Assembly (NCBI GenBank): GCA_002633025.1
Contig: NMRB01000360.1
Span: forward strand, 141,955-205,954
DNA length: 64,000 nt
Direction of reading: 5' to 3'
DNA from: Notospermus geniculatus
Lineage: Eukaryota; Nemertea; Pilidiophora; Heteronemertea; Lineidae
Shown here in pieces: positions 13,601 to 24,990 of this stretch (positions are counted from its first letter, which is position 1; each line of letters begins with the position of its first letter). Below the pieces are notes generated by a model, which was not told the origin of the DNA, made no database searches, and was given only the letters and a program-made list of their open reading frames with translations. The position numbers and the translations under genes were made by a program.

Positions 13601-16600
13601 GACTAACCCTGTCGAGTCGACAACAAAACAGTTGGGTTTGCAATGATGGCGGAATGAATTCGACCTCTATGCACATCTCGAAGTATTAGAAAATGAATGA
13701 GGGTAGGAGATCGGGGATTCCGAAACATCACGCTTACTTCCTGATAAAAACATCGACAAATGCAGTCGGAAATATCATAATTACTTGGCATGTCTGTTGG
13801 AGACGATATCGTCTATTATGCTTTCTAATTAAGAAGAATCAGGCTTGTCCGCTGTATCGTTGGAAAAAAACGAGGTTGATGTGAGCCTGAGTCAGATGAG
13901 TGGAAAACGTATATCATTCTCACAAGGAATTATAGGAATTGGTCCCAGTTGATTGCCGATGTAAGCCACGCACTGCTGTCGGAATCTCCAGTTGCCAAGG
14001 GCATAAATTTCAATTAGCGTTGTGTTTTCGGCTATCAGATCGTTGACATCACTGACCAGATGAATCGTGTTCGTGGCGGATGTCTGGAGCCATTTCTTGC
14101 CAATTGCACCACAGGAGATGCTAGCTGACCTTGGAACCTTCAATTTGGACAGCATTCAAAACAAGACAATTCCTCGCTCATGAATGAAACATTTTGCTAC
14201 TTTTCTCGGACTATCTCGGTCGGGAGTGAATACGAACCTCGCGGCCATTTTGATTAGGTTGTCATCCCAAATCATAACTGTGATTTCCCCTGAGCGAGCA
14301 GCGGACAATGAAACCAGATTTTAAATTGGGAGATGTGATAACCTGTCATTAGACTGGCCACCTTATTTGTTCTACGCCATTATAAAGTCCATAACGTGCC
14401 TGATGATATCACGGCAACGTTCGCCAAACCGCCTTGAAATTGAATTGAAATTGCCGGATTCAACAAATCACTCTTTTCGAATTGAGTATCGGGTATACTT
14501 CAAAAAACTGATACTGTTTCTCTTTATTGCAGGTTAACTGTGAAGTTGGCCTGTTTTATGAAACTGCATTCTTTTCCTCACGATAATCAAACGTGTGGCA
14601 TGAAATTGGAAAGCTGTAAGTGGCTACAAAAAACTGCAAAAATATCGGATTGCCATTGTTCCATACCACGAAGAGAGCACCGAACAAAAGGAGAGACGTT
14701 CGCGTTGGCGTTTCGGGGCCTCTCTAATAAATTCGTACCAACGGGCGTAAAAGAGCTGCTGGATGTGGATGGTAATCCACTCCAAGATTTGGCCTCGGCT
14801 AAACAACGATAGCCCTTGACTTTGTTGCCTTGCCCCAAACACAGGACATGAACTCGTCACTTCCGGTACAGAGAGCACTTGACGGCAACAACTACCTCGG
14901 TTCGACAGTTCTGCCGCCATTTGAACGAGGCACTTAAAATGTATCAGAAATCCCATCGAGCCCCTTATGACTCGTAACAAGCGAATCCGCCATGTTTTTG
15001 GAAATGAAATATTTAAAACGCCCTCTTTGTCTTCGTTATAAGTATACCATTGTCATTGTTGTTCAAACATTTATGGATTTCAGTAAATAATCCATGTTGC
15101 TGCTGTCATGAATGATGATCACTACTTGGCGGTGGGCACAAATCTAGGCTTGTCTGAGGACGACTGGATGACGAAGTTCCCTATTAAGAAATCAAACGAT
15201 AAACGTAAACATTAACGACAACGTAATTTTTGTACCGAAAATGCAATATAAAATCTGGTGAATATTGTGTAGTATAAAAAACAACGTTGTCGTAAAGTTG
15301 ACGTTTATCGTTTGATTTCTTAACCTCCCTAATACTAATAATCCACGTATAGGTCACTAGCACAAGTGTGCAGATACATATACATGTACAATGAATGACC
15401 TTGGAGGAATTATACTCCTCCAAGAATGACAGAAGCAGGTCTTATGTCATTGGCCATGGAAATGTATGGCACTTTTGCTTCACGTGACCTGTCATTCATA
15501 GTGTCTGCAAACTGTTGACAGTTTCTCTGATTGACCACTTAATGGGTAGAATAGAGTATGTTTGTTTTGCAGATGGTTACACCTTCCGAGAACTTGTGTT
15601 CGAATGGATGGACGGGGGCGCTGCCTTAGAGTTCAGTTCGGATATGGAACTACCAGAATTTCACATGAAGCATCATGAATTCGGTTACTGCACTAGAATA
15701 TACTTCACGGGTAAGAATATTGAATTCTCACCGATGTAAGTCCGGTGTAGCTTTTTATCGGCGGTAGCACTAGGCTTGATATCGCCAATAGAGCAACTGC
15801 AAGCTGTAACACGCCTGCCCTAAAGAATTGTTGCAACATTAGCATATGGTTTCTCACTTTTATCCACTTCCAGGTAACTTTTCCTGCCTATACGCCGAGT
15901 TTCACCTCCTGCGCCTTTCTGGGTACTACGTCATCCAAACTTACGTACCAAGTGTGTTAATCGTCATTCTTTCTTGGGTATCTTTCTGGATCGACCACCG
16001 GGCTATCCCAGCCAGGATTTCCCTGGGCCTTCTGACAGTATTGAGTATCACTACCATGAGTTCTGGAGCACTGTCTCAGCTGCCAAGAGTATCATACGTC
16101 AAAGCCATCGATGTGTGGCTCGCCACATGCCTGACTTTTGTCTTCTGCGGTTTGATAGAATTCGCCATCGCCAACTACATCGCCAGGATAGAAATGGATA
16201 AAGAACATAAGTGTATACTCGTGTCGAAAGAAGACGACGATGCTTATAATTTAAAGGTTCGACCCAAAACACTTCATTCTGTATTCTATAATTGATTACA
16301 TCAGCAATTCTCCCCAAACTACGTATCCTGAAAGGCTAGAGTGTTGTCTATTGGTGAAAAGGATACGACATATTTTTTCATTCCTATGGGGGACACTGTG
16401 GATTGAGTCCCTTTGTTGGTGAAAAGGTTTACGCCAACTATCCAATCAAACTACGATTTATATTCCTCCTACCCGTACACTTCAAGTTTTAGACGACGAC
16501 AACGCCGTCGGGTTGATATAATCGGGCCAGTGGCCGACAACATTCAAGAGAGAGTTATGTCTCCCCCGTGGCCACTGGCGTCATTACACGAACAGAAGCC

Positions 16601-17673
16601 CTCCCTTATCTTACGAAGTAGATGTTTATTGTTGACCAGGACCTGATAGCATCTTGATACGCCACTTCCTCGTCAGTATTTCACAGGAAATGGTCAAAAT
16701 GGCACGAGAAAGGTCCCCCTGTGCCAATTGCAGGGATTTTATACAATCAGGAAAAGGACGTCCTGCATTAATATGCACATCATTACCGGGCTGATGAGTA
16801 GTGCTGATCAACATTCTCTTTAAAAGACCCGATACAGATAATGAGTCGATATTGCAGAAAAAGTCACTTCGGTGGGCCTCGGAAATGACTCCGACGAATC
16901 TGCACGAGTAAAATTATCTGTTTACGTGTCTACTGCGGCTGAGGTCGCCATGAGACCAACCAGCACCGACTCAGGTTGCTGAACTGAAGGATTCCCTATA
17001 GACACATAATACAAGTAAGCTTACTGGTATAGCTAAATCAAGTGACTCGACCGAAATGAGGAACACGTCTGACGACAATTTAAATGTTTCGCAGGTGGTA
17101 TCATCTGACTAAAGTGAGAAACCTGGGCGTTGAAATAGTCAGTGAGTCTGCGTCAGTCTCGGGGGTAATCATGGGAACGGAATTCACCCTTGCTAGGAAA
17201 CAATCAGGCGATTTTGATAACATCGTCTGCGCATGCCCGACGGTGTCTGCCAAGTTTGCAGGAGACGAATATTCCCCATTGGTTTTTTATGGCCCTGGAA
17301 AAGTTGCATCCTCAGAACAAGTCATTTGGAGCAGTCCATCATGCAACCACATAATAAGACGCATTAAGATCATCTCTCTTTCTCTTTCCAGCCTCTTATG
17401 GACCGAAATAAGGTGGATAATTTACCATTGGACGTTACGCATTACACCTCAGAAACTGAACTCAAAGAACGAACGCGACTCAGCAGAGACTCCGTGTGTC
17501 CGCCATCTCTTGACGGCCATATTGTTGTAAGGCCGCCGAAAGGTGGGCACTCGTGGAGATTCTTTCGAAACAACCCAAGTGCTGAACGTATAGACTACAT
17601 CTCTCGAATGCTGTTTCCATTAACGTTCGTGCTCTTTAACGCCGTCTATTGGCTGTATTATCTTCCACATTGA
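1598..17673 (+). CDS. Glycine-receptor-like Cys-loop chloride channel subunit (complete, 8 exons)
   Basis: Pentameric ligand-gated anion channel subunit of the plasma membrane. Exons by splice sites and phase: 1598-1680 (signal peptide, least certain), 10976-11067, 11852-11919, 13029-13246, 14533-14615, 15573-15710, 15874-16256 and 17392-17673. They sum to 1347 bases, or 448 residues, close to vertebrate GlyR alpha. The 68, 83 and 138 base exons match the classical exon sizes of the GABA-A/glycine receptor family. Visible features are the Cys-loop (two Cys 13 residues apart, with HSFPHDNQT between), the second disulfide typical of GlyR ([13 protein letters not shown]), loop C residues Y, T and F of GlyR, M1 ([17 protein letters not shown]), the anion-selectivity PAR before M2, M3, a short basic M3-M4 loop and M4 ending YWLYYLPH. 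Agonist identity is not proven; a GABA-, histamine- or pH-gated channel is possible, but the second disulfide favours the glycine-receptor side. The exon 7 donor (AAG|GTTCGA) is weak. An extra exon in the M3-M4 loop cannot be excluded. Confidence 0.9.
1681..4367. other. Intron 1 of the glycine-receptor-like gene, first part
   Basis: No exon or RNA gene recognised. The overlapping open frames on both strands near 2350-2815 are not supported by anything else. Confidence 0.5.
4160..5400. repeat. Repeat copy related to 11330-11830 (with the Mutator-like insertion inside)
   Basis: Outside the insertion at 4368-5068 the sequence aligns by eye with 11330-11830, for example CTGTTGCTACACATA, GATCATGTGATTCAATA and TTATTCGGGACACGCTT. 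The second copy lies just before glycine receptor exon 3. Confidence 0.7.
4368..5068. mobile_element. Non-autonomous Mutator-like element with about 130-base terminal inverted repeats
   Basis: Left arm from 4368 (GAAGGGGTTATTGTCGTCC) reappears inverted ending at 5066. Arms also share GGGTACACATAAAGTGTACCC-type inner palindromes. Flanks carry a direct repeat GTTAATAATGGT at 4356-4367 and 5069-5080, the length expected for Mutator-like insertions. A related sequence at 11450-11560 lacks the insertion and shows the empty site. No transposase is present. Confidence 0.8.
6101..6262. repeat. Tandem repeat, 50-base unit, about 3.2 copies
   Basis: Units start at 6101, 6151 and 6201 with CTTGGGACTGCCCA, and contain ACACTGTCCGTGATAACG and ATGGTGGTAA. 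Intronic. Confidence 0.85.
6263..10975. other. Intron 1 of the glycine-receptor-like gene, remainder
   Basis: No supported gene. It includes a long open frame on the minus strand (7479-8045) of random-looking composition and an AT-rich tract near 9340-9480. Confidence 0.5.
11330..11830. repeat. Repeat copy related to 4160-5400
   Basis: Intronic copy of the same repeat without the Mutator-like insertion, ending about 20 bases before the acceptor of glycine receptor exon 3. Confidence 0.7.
13354..13388. repeat. A-rich simple repeat (AAAAT-like)
   Basis: Short run of A with regularly spaced T, in the intron after exon 4. Either a simple repeat or the tail of an old retroposon. Confidence 0.6.
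15184..15322. mobile_element. Foldback element in intron 5 of the glycine-receptor-like gene
   Basis: Terminal inverted repeat TTAAGAAATCAAACGATAAA at the left and its complement ending at 15322; the complementarity continues inward (ACGACAACGT / ACGTTGTCGT). 139 bases, no coding capacity. The TTAA-type ends would fit a TTAA or TWA target site. Confidence 0.75.
15874..16256 (+). CDS. Exon 7 of the glycine-receptor-like gene: M1-M3 pore region
   Basis: Codes for the end of loop C, M1, M2 and M3. The M2 segment starts [20 protein letters not shown]. Counted with Arg as 0', position 2' is Ser (Gly in GlyR alpha), 6' is Leu (Thr in GlyR alpha), 9' is the conserved Leu, 15' is the conserved Ser and 19' is Leu (Arg in GlyR alpha). 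The sequence from base 16017 onward is repeated at 32457. Confidence 0.9.
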
Positions 17674-18330
17674 TTGTGAAATTAACAGTGGTTTGTCAAC
17701 TAGAATCCACTTTGATGACTTCCTGGAATCATCAACAGATCAGGACAGGTGTGTCATCTGCCAGTGTTTCGGTATACCAGTGCTCTCCCTTTTTGCTTGG
17801 GACACGCCGGCAAGTTTCTCGTACAGCACTGCCGAGTACATTTGTATTGCAAAATTCAAGTAAAAGCATTTGCAATCTTTATTCATATGACCCATTGTCC
17901 TATTGTCCTGTGTGCATGCGGGTATGGGTGTCTTCTATCGGACAATGCCTTGCCGACAATGCAAGCATGCAGGAATGGCCTGCGTGGTTGCGATGGTGCG
18001 AGTGTGCATTTGCACTGTACGTCAGCAGACTGCAGTTCAAAGACCATAGACGCTCTGGGCAAGTACATTGCATGAAGGCAATTAAATTTTCACAACTGAG
18101 ACGTCTTGGAAGCTTAAGCAAACATGGCGTTAATAAGCACAGATTTCACACCGTTACTAGATATTTCAATAGCAAAACATTTTATGGATCTCCAGTCTTT
18201 TTGTACTGTGAATTGTTGAGATCCCGGGGCATAGGCCTACGGGACATCCTGTCGATGTACGTGAGCTGATATATCTAATCAACCATATTGTAAATAATTA
18301 TGTACATGCACATAAACTTGTTTACAGACT

Positions 18331-18336
18331 AATAAA
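18331..18336 (+). promoter_or_regulatory. Candidate poly(A) signal of the glycine-receptor-like gene
   Basis: AATAAA about 660 bases after the stop codon. It is conserved at 35214-35219 in the second copy of the region. Other sites are possible. Confidence 0.4.
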
Positions 18337-18690
18337 CGAACGTCAATTTGTAAGAAAAAATCACTTTGTTTAACAGTTGTCCCCCAACTCAAATCCACAT
18401 TCATTGTTCTCATCAACCTTCTCAACACCTCTGATTAAACTACATGTAACGTTACACATGTGCATTTTCATGTTAAACTAGAGAGGATCAGACTGATTAG
18501 AAGACTCACCTACCTCCACCCTTCGAAGTGGGCTCCCTAACCTTGTACACGCCTTTTTCACCTAAATTTGATCTATGAGGAATGCTTCCAACAGTCCCGG
18601 GAGTTTCTATGGGCGGTAATCAACAATAAAGACCTTGCTAAAGCGCCCAATTCATGCCGAGCGACACTAGCGCCGCCTAGATTGGTACTA

Positions 18691-18731
18691 CAATCCTCCG
18701 CTAGGTGGGGTTTTAAACCCACCTAGCGGAA
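18691..18731. repeat. Small hairpin, CCTCCGCTAGGTGGG type
   Basis: Inverted repeat around GGTGGGGTTTTAAACCCACC. A counterpart with a longer loop is at 35731-35778 in copy B. Confidence 0.6.
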
Positions 18732-18739
18732 GGACTCGC

Positions 18740-21215
18740 TGACTCTTATGTTTCTTCCCTTTATTATATTATTCCTTTCTTTGGCACAAGCTTTCTTCTT
18801 CACTGTTCTGTCTCTCTCGGCTTCGAAAAATACCTTAGCATTCTTCCTAGTTATTTATGCAGGTATATGAAGGAATTCAGGACTCTGAACCATATAAATT
18901 CCCAACGAAAGAGGGAAATACGACGGTACCTCTAGGAACGAAAGGGTATGCACCAAATGTGGCGGGACTGATATAGGAAACGAATTCCACTATCTCCTAG
19001 AATGTAGCTTCTTCGAAAATTCTCGACAAATGTCTATCATGTCTATTCCAAAAAGATAGGCTACTGCCAATCAATTGACGACGATGACCACGAACAAAAA
19101 AAGTCTAGTAGTAGGGCGGCTAAGGCCCGAAAAATGGCCAAATCGTTCATTTTGTGATAAAAGCACCAAATTTGGCACTGGCAATGAACGATGGGTCGGC
19201 TTAGCAGCCCTACTATAGTTAAATTGGCAAAATCTATGAATCTCCCAGATCCCATTTTTATTTGACCGCCTCATACATGTACTACAATGTAAATAGTCTT
19301 GGACAATTAAGTTATTGTATTGTATTGTATTATTACTGAGGATCGCGGTACCAAATATATAGCACTGCTCTGCGTCTTTACCGATACGACTCATGATCAT
19401 CATAACCACAGATACAATTTTCTTACTTTTATATTTAACGACTTTTCAGCTGCAACGATCCTGCCGACTGCAGCGCCACTCAACGTCTTTTTCAGCTGCG
19501 ACGCTCGAGATCACAGATCATGGGTGATATGAATAAAGACCAGCAAGCGCTTTTACTTCAAATTTGTACAGCATAGCCTAGTACATTGATGTTGCAAACT
19601 TCAAGTAAAAGCATTTACTAGTCTTTATTCATATGACCATGTGACTTTCAACGTATTTTGTAACATCTTCATTTGCGGATATAACAGCCCATAAAGGTAC
19701 CCAATCAATATGACAGTCTCAGGACATGCGTAGTACGATTATAAAGTGAAAGTAGGATTTTCACAGAAAGAGTATGTTATAGGGCTACAGCGGACTCGCA
19801 GTGCACATCGCATCCGGTTTATCATTTCTGCACGACTTTTGGGAGGACTAATTTCACAATTACGATCAGGATTAGTTTAACTGAGGACTCGTGAACGACA
19901 CTCGGCAAAACCATCCCAAAGCATCCAGTGAGAACCCAATTTAGCCAATCTTCACTGCGAGTCTTTCGATTTCCATTTTTCTGACGACATTTAGAATTGG
20001 TTTGGAAACTGAATCCAGGAAGGCCTCGTGTTGGAGAGGTACCTTCTGGGCCCTTTCTCAGGTTTAACTCACACCAGAGGGGGCGTGGCAATTCCCCTGA
20101 ACTCAAGTAGAATTCAGACTTTGCATTTTATCAGGATTTCTATTAACAACCCAGCCCCCACCACCACCACCGCCACTTTCTTTAACATGTAATAAATTTC
20201 GGTTTTTCCACAATCTGAGGTCTAAGACAGGGTGACTATTTTTCACACGTCAATTACGTGACCTGATGAAAATGCAAGTTTTTCACCATTTCCTTAAAAT
20301 ACAAGAGAGGGACATCGGAGCGATGTCAATGGTTTCCGATGTTTACTGTAGATGCAGGAACATGTATAATGTATAACAGGGATATGTAGCTGCTCGCTAA
20401 TTGTTGAAGATATCAACCAGTTCTGGTAACTGAGCTATTTTATATTGACCGTGACCTCTGACCTTCAGGAGGTCATTGCATAATCAGGAGGAGCATCCTC
20501 AGTNGTCAAAAAATGGCATGAAACCTTGATATGGGCGTACACATGGATTTACGGCCTATTGTACGGTCGTTCTAAATAAGGATAAAGAGGAAGGGCCTAG
20601 CGTTTGACGGAATGATTATTACCAGTTGTTTCCGCTTGGTGTCAGCAGCGCATGGGACATCACAGGTCATTAACATTTGAGAATAATTTCCACTTCAAAC
20701 GGCCGTGGTGAGTAGGCCCTACTACATGTAGGCTAAGTAGGCCGATATTTTTCAGTGTTCCCCATCTGTGAGTGTTCCCCTCCTATTGTCTGACGGAATA
20801 AGCTACGACTTGACAATAGACACACAAAGAAACCTGTCGATCTATCTGCCAGCGTTTCCCCAAACAATATGGGACACATTGACACACAGGAACACTGGCA
20901 GGCAAAACCTGTATTTGAAATGCCCATGAAGATAACCTATTTGCAGGCTATCTCAAACTTTGAAAAGCAAGTTTTAAAGTCTTAGCGACGTTTTGGGCAC
21001 TTCTAGGTGATTTTAGGGGGGTCGTCTCTCGCCGTGGCGTGGCCTTTACATCCCGGGGATATCACCAATACCAAGACCCAGACTTCCCCTTTAAATCAGA
21101 AGGCCGTCCCGTGTTATGTATTGACACCACCACCACCACCACCAGACTGTCCCTTTAAATGTTACCGTTCAGTCAGAATACGCTGTCATAGAAGACATCC
21201 GTTCTGGTCATGCCC
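18740..21215. other. Intergenic sequence between glycine receptor and CaaX gene A
   Basis: No gene seen. Roughly 20112-21330 has no counterpart in copy B, where a nest of repeats (36424-37268) takes its place. Short CCA-rich runs occur near 20155 and 21125. Confidence 0.5.
20504..20504. other. Gap or ambiguous base
   Basis: Single N in the intergenic part of copy A. Confidence 0.95.
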
Positions 21216-21219
21216 ATGA

Positions 21220-21227
21220 TATATAAG
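21220..21227 (+). promoter_or_regulatory. TATA-like box before CaaX gene version A
   Basis: TATATAAG sits about 160 bases upstream of the start codon. I saw no equivalent at the same place in version B, where the upstream sequence is unrelated. Motif match only. Confidence 0.3.
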
Positions 21228-21388
21228 GCCTTTGATACACCTTTAATACAGTTAACTAGCTCTAGAGTAGTAAACTTCTCTGCGGAAACCATTGACATCG
21301 CAACCGATGTTATTTTCTTGTTCTCGATTAATTTTGTATATCAGTTTCAGCCACTGATTATTTTGGACTGGTGGGGTACGAATCCGAA

Positions 21389-22866
21389 ATGAATAGTGAC
21401 GTGGCAGTGCCGGCACCTTCCATAATGGTAGCTACGGAATGGGGAGAGTTTAGTCTGGGCGAGATTCCGTCTGATACTTCTAGACCGACACAAATAAGTG
21501 AACAGGAAATTCAGGAAGAGCAGTTGGAGTGTGGCTTAGGCGACATGGTGAAGTTGAGTTTCATTGCTTCCTGTCATTTGAGACAGACCACGTTTAGCTT
21601 GATATATGTAGCTCGCAGCAGGTATGACGCCGATCCTCTAAGTAAGATCTTTGACCTTCAATGGAAATATGTTGGCTACTTGGAAAAGTCCAGACGAATG
21701 TTGATTTTATGTATGCGTCGTTGTCAAGCGGTCTTGGAGCACAGCACCATTGGATTCAAGTACGCATTTGAAGGCAACATCAAAATGGCGATTGGGAGAT
21801 TTAAGCTTGCGAACGAGATGACTGATAGTTTGTCGGAGGAGTCCAAGAAACTTGCGACCAAAATTACAGAGGTGTGCAATGAGACAAAAGAAACGAGAAG
21901 GGCTCTGCTCCAGCTCGCATATAAGGGGAGCGACGAGAATAGGCCTACCTCAACGATAATTGTCAACCTGGAAAATGTCGCGAATGCGTTCAGCAAGTGT
22001 GAAGCAGGACTACTGCAACAAGTATCATTCTGGGAGAGTCAAAGTCTTCATTACCAGATCATCAAGAACAAGCTGGGAGCGACGACTTACGTAACCGACA
22101 AGGATACTAGTAATAATCTCCCGACGCTTCTGAACAGTCAAGTCTTCAAGTGTGAAGCGTTCAGGATACATTGCTTGTAAGATTTCTTCTGCTCATCCAC
22201 TAAGAGGGTAGGCCAACACAATGCGACAGGAGTGCGTGAGCGTAACAAAAGGGCTTTAGCTAGGCCTAAATATACGTGGAAGTGTAAATGTTAGGCGGGG
22301 TCAAAGATGTGTTTTAAAGTATTGTATTTTCCCTCTACTGGTTTACTTGCAGGTTCAAGGCCCTGATCAGGCTACTTAATCCCAGAATAAAGCTGATGGG
22401 AGAGTGTACGCAGCGTTTCTACAACAAAGTGACTGAAGTCTCATGTATCGGCCTTAAAGACAGGAAAGACGCCAAGGCACGTCTGTCCCAAATGATTGAA
22501 GCAGATAAACGGGAAACCAACGAGTTCATGGCCAGGATAAAAGCCCTGGGAGAAGCGACAACCATGATAACAGGTACGTCCAAGCAGGGTGTAATTAATA
22601 CACCGGACCCGGCCGGGCCTGTGGCTTCTTGGCCAAATTGGGGGCATCCTGAGAATCTCTGAACCAAGTGCGAGAAGTATAGCGGTTGTGAAGACCCTGG
22701 GTGCGACTGGGGAGAAATATGATATAGGAGCATCTCATCACAGTGTCCTGGCACGAAGGACGATCCTCTGCTTGGATTATTCATTCAGTACCCTATAGGC
22801 CTACTGAAGTCCCGTTTCATTTCAGAGACAGAGAGTGAGAAGTCTTCCCGCTGTTTGCTACTTTGA
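21389..22866 (+). CDS. Unrecognised helical protein with C-terminal CaaX box, version A
   Basis: Exons 21389-22176, 22353-22573 and 22826-22866 give 1050 bases, or 349 residues. Splice sites are GT-AG throughout and phases match. The start is the ATG at 21389; the frame is open a few codons further up. I recognise no domain. The protein is Lys/Glu rich with long predicted helices (EMTDSLSEESKKLATKITEV is typical), no signal peptide and no obvious membrane span. The tiny third exon adds a polar tail ending KSSRCLLL, that is Cys-aliphatic-aliphatic-Leu, the CaaX class normally geranylgeranylated by GGTase-I. This predicts a membrane-anchored cytosolic protein. A TATATAAG lies at 21220-21227, about 160 bases before the ATG. 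The gene sits between the glycine receptor and convergent PGM2. A second, strongly diverged version is at 37420-40103. Confidence 0.8.
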
Positions 22867-23440
22867 GACCGTCAAGTTGATGTCCACGCTGCTACACAGC
22901 CACCTTCTTGTGTAAATCCGTTGTGTTCATGTTGTTGTTAAGGCTTGTATGAACGGACTCCTTCAGGACTCCTCTCCTTTTGAACAGCACATGACCTGAA
23001 ACTGCTCACTCATTGATCGGGGTTCACGAATAATCTCGTAAATATTCTCGTATCAACTATTTATGAGGCCATATTCATTTAACTTTTTATGTCCTCTGAC
23101 AGATGTGATTTCTGCATTGAGTTCCATTGTATGCTGCCAAGGAGAGAGACATAGATGTGAAATGGCTGCCCACTTTTAAATCTGTATTATTAATACATGT
23201 ACTGTACATTTTCTTGCATCTTTCTCCTGGCTGGTCGAATACATGTATTAACTTTGCTCTGTAGTCTCTAAGTTTTCTTTTTCCTTTGTCAGTGAGTTTT
23301 TATCACAAGCATGTACAATCCATTCATTTATATCATCATCTACCAGTTATGCTTTTTATGTGTTGTGGCAATTAAATTTTAAAATTTCATGTAGATCACA
23401 CTAGACTACTACCAGGCTCTTCTGGGTTGTCATATACATC

Positions 23441-23452
23441 AATAAATTTATT
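23441..23452. terminator. Two-way poly(A) signal between convergent CaaX gene and PGM2 (copy A)
   Basis: AATAAATTTATT is its own reverse complement, so it offers AATAAA to both strands. It lies 575 bases after the CaaX gene stop and about 1.5 kb after the PGM2 stop. It is conserved at 42230-42241 in the second copy. Use by either gene is inferred. Confidence 0.4.
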
Positions 23453-23955
23453 TAACTCAAAAAGTTTTATGTTGTGGTGTTTATATATATTTAAAAAGAT
23501 AACTACCTGACTCACAAGGATTATATGCACGTCAAGTTAAACATATTCTGAAAGCTGGAATGCACAAGCAGGACATGTCCAGTAATGAACAAATTCCACG
23601 GAATTTCAGCTTATTTGAATTGGATTTTATAGTTCACCATAGTAGGATTAAGGATTTTCTCAGGCTGTTACATTTAGCAAACCAGTCCAGAAACTGATTA
23701 GAATCACTACTATCAATGAACTCAATCTATTTGATTTTCATAGCTTTCCAACAGGTACAAATGTGAGGACAATACACTGCAGCACATCACAAATGAAGAC
23801 TACATCCACACTGCCATTTTACCTATCTTAATGTACATGTATACCTGGGAGCAATTTCGATTTTCTCCTACGTGCTCATTAAAATTCCATCATACAGGTA
23901 CATGTATTTAGAGAACTCACAAGTCTAAGAAAGCTAAAGGCCAGTTGTCTGTTTA

Positions 23956-24406
23956 GGCCATTCTTTTTTTATTTGTTGTTTAGCGGATTTTTTTCCAGTA
24001 AACTCAAGACAGGAGACAGGAACAAAAATAAAAATAAAAGTCCAATCTTTCTGATGGATTTATATTTTTCGTTTTAGCTAGCCTTTATCCAGTGAAACCA
24101 AGACAGGCGGAAATTAAAAAACTCAAATATCATGATTGCTGTCGATGTTGCCGATCTGCCCGGCCGACGAACGTGGCAAATGTTCGAAAATATCCCCCAC
24201 AACAGCACTGGACGGGACCTCACCAAATGTTTTTAATAGAGTGCTCACACCTCGCTGAAGAATGATTTTGAAAAAAACATTGAAAGGTTGAAAAACGGGA
24301 CAGGCGGAAATAAAAAAGATGTTTTTTTCCAATTTTATTTTTTTTCCAAATTGCCAAAATCTAACTACGGCGGGTCCGCTAAACAACAAATAAAAAAAGA
24401 ATGGCC
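23956..24406. mobile_element. Harbinger-like MITE in copy A only
   Basis: Ends GGCCATTCTTTTTTT and its complement, flanked by TTA on both sides (23953-23955 and 24407-24409). The uninterrupted site is in copy B near 42858. Related in ends and inner GTTTAGCGG/CCGCTAAAC to the element at 50120-50618. Confidence 0.75.
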
Positions 24407-24990
24407 TTATCAATAAATAAACACATGAACTTTGGCAAAACAATAACATGCACCAATTGATAAAACTCTTTATGATTTACAAACTTAACAATATCTGGAA
24501 GATGATCTGAAGATGTATACATGCACACATGTACTCTGGTATGCATAGATCCTGAAGCATGTAATCTAGGGGGTGGATTATATAGGACTTAAATGTATGA
24601 ATAACATCTTTCAGTGAAAAATATACTACCATAAGAAGAATGGTTCAATTTACTGACAACACCATATCAGAAAATGTGTTATTTACATCCTTTAGATCCT
24701 CGCACACACCTCAAATTACATGCTTCAGGTCCCTTTACTTACTAATTGCTCTTGATGGCCATGCAGTCTTCAGATTGTATCATCATCAAAAGTCACCACA
24801 CCCACCACTCTGGCAACTCGCTGTCCAGTCCCTAGTAAGATCATATGATGTAATATGATGTAAGATGAATTGCAGCAAGGCAATGAAAGAATGCCAAATG
24901 TTCACATGAGACAAATTTCCTTGATGACTTGATGTTTCCAGCCAGATTTCATCACACAGCAGTTGTAAAAGGTAGTCACAGTTGATCTCA

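Noticed and set aside
16413-16646. 77-codon open frame in both copies within the same intron
   Set aside because: No good acceptor before it, and conservation is no higher than in the surrounding intron.
17649-18269. 206-codon open frame after the glycine receptor stop
   Set aside because: It is the 3' UTR; in copy B the same frame is broken by indels.
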